Shown here piece by piece: positions 62,651-64,000 of a stretch of 64,000 nucleotides of DNA (position 1 is its first letter; each line of letters begins with the position of its first letter). The translations under genes were made by a program, and so were the position numbers. Below the pieces are notes generated by a model that saw nothing but the letters and a program-made list of their open reading frames with translations, was not told the origin of the DNA and ran no database searches. Where the stretch lies: NCBI RefSeq assembly GCF_001025215.1, contig NZ_AP012330.1, forward strand, positions 1,984,001 to 2,048,000. Reading direction: 5' to 3'. Source of the stretch: Bifidobacterium pseudocatenulatum DSM 20438 = JCM 1200 = LMG 10505. GTDB lineage: Bacteria > Actinomycetota > Actinomycetes > Actinomycetales > Bifidobacteriaceae.

Positions 62651-63846
62651 GCGACAACATGAATGATAAGAACGAGAACCTCGACGAGACCGTGGTCGAC
62701 GAGACCGTGGTCGACGAGACTGCCGAGACCGCATCAAACGAGACCGTCGATGATGTTGCGACTGACGATATTGCAGCTGACGCATCTTCCGCTGATTCCA
62801 TTGAATCCATCGATTTTGCGGTGGTATACGACGATGACAATGCAGATATCGAAATTGCCGCAACTGACGGCGCGGAAATTTCCGACGATGTAAACGATGG
62901 CGATACTGCAGTAGCTGCCGACGGCGATGCTGTGGTATCTGCAGATAATGCAGATACCACTGAAGTTGCAGATGACGCTGCAACTGCTGCTGATACTGCG
63001 GATGGTTCGGATGTGGTCGCCAACAATGCGAATCAGGTGAGGGAAACGCTTGCCTTGCGTTCTTCCGACGAACCGACCGTGCTGGAATCACATGAAATGG
63101 TGAAAGCCGATTCCGCAACCAGCGTCTCCTCACAGCTCGACCGCGAAATCAAGCATCATCGCAAGAAGGATGCGTTTTTCTTCAAAGCGAATCCGACGTT
63201 CGCACTCGATCATGTGACCGTGATCAATCGCAAGACCGGCCGCAATATTCTCGACGACCTATCGCTGTCGTTCCATGCGGGCGCCACGCATGCGGTGCTC
63301 GTGGACGCGGAGGATCGCGAACAGCATCAGGCGTTGCTGGCCACCATGGTCGGCATGGTACGCACGGACCGCGGCAACGTGATGCACAAAAGCACCAACC
63401 TGAGCGACGTCGAACCGGTCGAAATGTTGGGACACCGCATCGGATTCATTCCGCAACGTTTCGCTTTCCGCCCCGACCTCGACGCGGAAAGCAATGTACT
63501 GTACGCCATGGATGCGTCGAACCGCAACTTCCTCAAGCCGAAGCCTGTGATCGCCCGCGAACTGCTCAAGCGCGTGGGCTTCGACGAAGTGACGTCCGGC
63601 CTGGCAGTCGGCGAAGTAAGCGAACTGAACCAGCGCCGCGTGGCCATCGCTCGTGCGCTGAGCTGCGAGGCTGAAGTGATCATCGCCGACGAGCCGACCG
63701 CTGGATTGGATGCCGACGATGCGGCCGTGGTGTTGGATCTGTTGAAGAAGTTCAAGCGCGATGCCGACCGCAAGCGCGCCATCATCGTGGTGACCACCAA
63801 TCCGGAGATCGCCGATGCGATGGAGCACAGCGTGGAACTCGACTAG
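62647..63846 (+). CDS. ABC ATP-binding protein with acidic N-terminal extension and degenerate Walker A
   Basis: 399 residues. The first 140 are an Asp/Glu/Ala/Val-rich disordered extension with a repeated VVDET unit. The ATPase domain starts near 175 (FALDHVTVINRKTGRNILDDL). Where GxxGxGKS/T is expected the sequence is LVDAEDREQHQALL: no glycines, Lys or Ser/Thr. The signature is EVSELNQRRVAIARAL, while Walker B IIADEPTAGLDADD and the H-loop region (VVTTNPEIAD, Asn replacing His) remain. It is translationally coupled to the permease. It may be a pseudo-ATPase. Confidence 0.85.
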   Translation: MSDNMNDKNENLDETVVDETVVDETAETASNETVDDVATDDIAADASSADSIESIDFAVVYDDDNADIEIAATDGAEISDDVNDGDTAVAADGDAVVSADNADTTEVADDAATAADTADGSDVVANNANQVRETLALRSSDEPTVLESHEMVKADSATSVSSQLDREIKHHRKKDAFFFKANPTFALDHVTVINRKTGRNILDDLSLSFHAGATHAVLVDAEDREQHQALLATMVGMVRTDRGNVMHKSTNLSDVEPVEMLGHRIGFIPQRFAFRPDLDAESNVLYAMDASNRNFLKPKPVIARELLKRVGFDEVTSGLAVGEVSELNQRRVAIARALSCEAEVIIADEPTAGLDADDAAVVLDLLKKFKRDADRKRAIIVVTTNPEIADAMEHSVELD

Positions 63847-63860
63847 CCGCCTAGTGCAAC

Positions 63861-63892
63861 GGGCGCACGAACATAGACTCTTTCGTGCGCCC
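63861..63892. terminator. Terminator hairpin after the ABC pair
   Basis: Perfect 11-bp arms GGGCGCACGAA (63861-63871) and TTCGTGCGCCC (63882-63892), 15 bp past the stop. No T tract. Confidence 0.65.
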
Positions 63893-63898
63893 ATAGGT

Positions 63899-63941
63899 AA
63901 GCCCTTTGGAATTCTGGTTTTAGCCAAATTCCAAAGGGCTT
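63899..63941. terminator. Second hairpin between convergent genes
   Basis: Perfect 15-bp arms AAGCCCTTTGGAATT (63899-63913) and AATTCCAAAGGGCTT (63927-63941). It may serve the minus-strand gene ending at 63965. Confidence 0.65.
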
Positions 63942-63964
63942 GCGTGTTCTGAAAACGGTCTGCC

Positions 63965-64000
63965 CTACTCGACGATACGCATGTGGTACTGCTCGGCGAG
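63965..64000 (-). CDS. C-terminal end of an unidentified gene
   Basis: Only 11 codons are inside the window; the minus strand reads LAEQYHMRIVE followed by TAG at 63965-63967. The frame is open to the right edge and a terminator-like hairpin follows. Too short to identify. Confidence 0.4.
   Translation of the reverse strand, partial: LAEQYHMRIVE

Overview
The window looks like Bifidobacterium chromosome. The rRNA genes have actinobacterial form (16S-23S spacer without tRNA), and GC-rich housekeeping genes are interleaved with short accessory stretches. The call rests on sequence reading only. Beyond Bifidobacterium, possibly the adolescentis/catenulatum group, I cannot assign a species.

Layout. 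1-9 kb: rmuC (cut by the window edge), a membrane protein resembling a fragment of a copper P-type ATPase, clpB under a HAIR/HspR operator, a fumarylacetoacetase-family hydrolase, a YggS PLP-homeostasis protein, an HTH protein and gluQ. 9-12.5 kb is decayed: a DUF3152 metalloprotease pseudogene with three lesions, an aquaglyceroporin, an orphan C-terminal fragment, an array of eight 53-bp repeat units and tRNA-Lys. 12.7-16.3 kb: two membrane proteins start head to head only 21 bp apart. 16.3-19.5 kb: the rpsF-ssb-rpsR-rplI operon and divergent prs. 19.5-24.5 kb: a nucleoside salvage unit (nucleoside hydrolase, MFS carrier, ribokinase) with a LacI regulator and a LacI-type operator.

25.5-44.8 kb is a cell-wall polysaccharide locus. 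It holds dTDP-rhamnose synthesis (two rfbB copies, a fused rfbC-rfbD, rfbA), glycosyltransferases, an RgpF-like rhamnan protein, an ABC-2 exporter (Wzm/Wzt type), an LTA-synthase-like phosphoglycerol transferase, an acyltransferase, a GtrB/GtrII-like side-chain glucosylation pair, an epimerase and a secreted GH25 lysozyme. The middle is visibly AT-rich. Both GC-rich flanks carry rfbB in opposite orientation, and base composition changes inside the rfbCD gene and inside the GH25 gene. This suggests an exchanged cassette with recombination joints in those genes.

45-52.5 kb: a DUF4143 ATPase with tandem palindromes upstream, a secreted acidic-tailed protein, a truncated antitoxin-like ORF, a SASA-family esterase lipoprotein, tRNA-Ser, a second 53-bp-period array (six units) and a broken MFS gene ending at that array. 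52.5-58 kb: an rRNA operon on the minus strand. 58.6-64 kb: a large polytopic membrane protein and an ABC pair whose ATP-binding subunit lacks a recognisable Walker A.

The most unusual structures are the two 53-bp-period palindromic arrays, each beside a tRNA gene, and the mosaic polysaccharide locus flanked by inverted rfbB copies.
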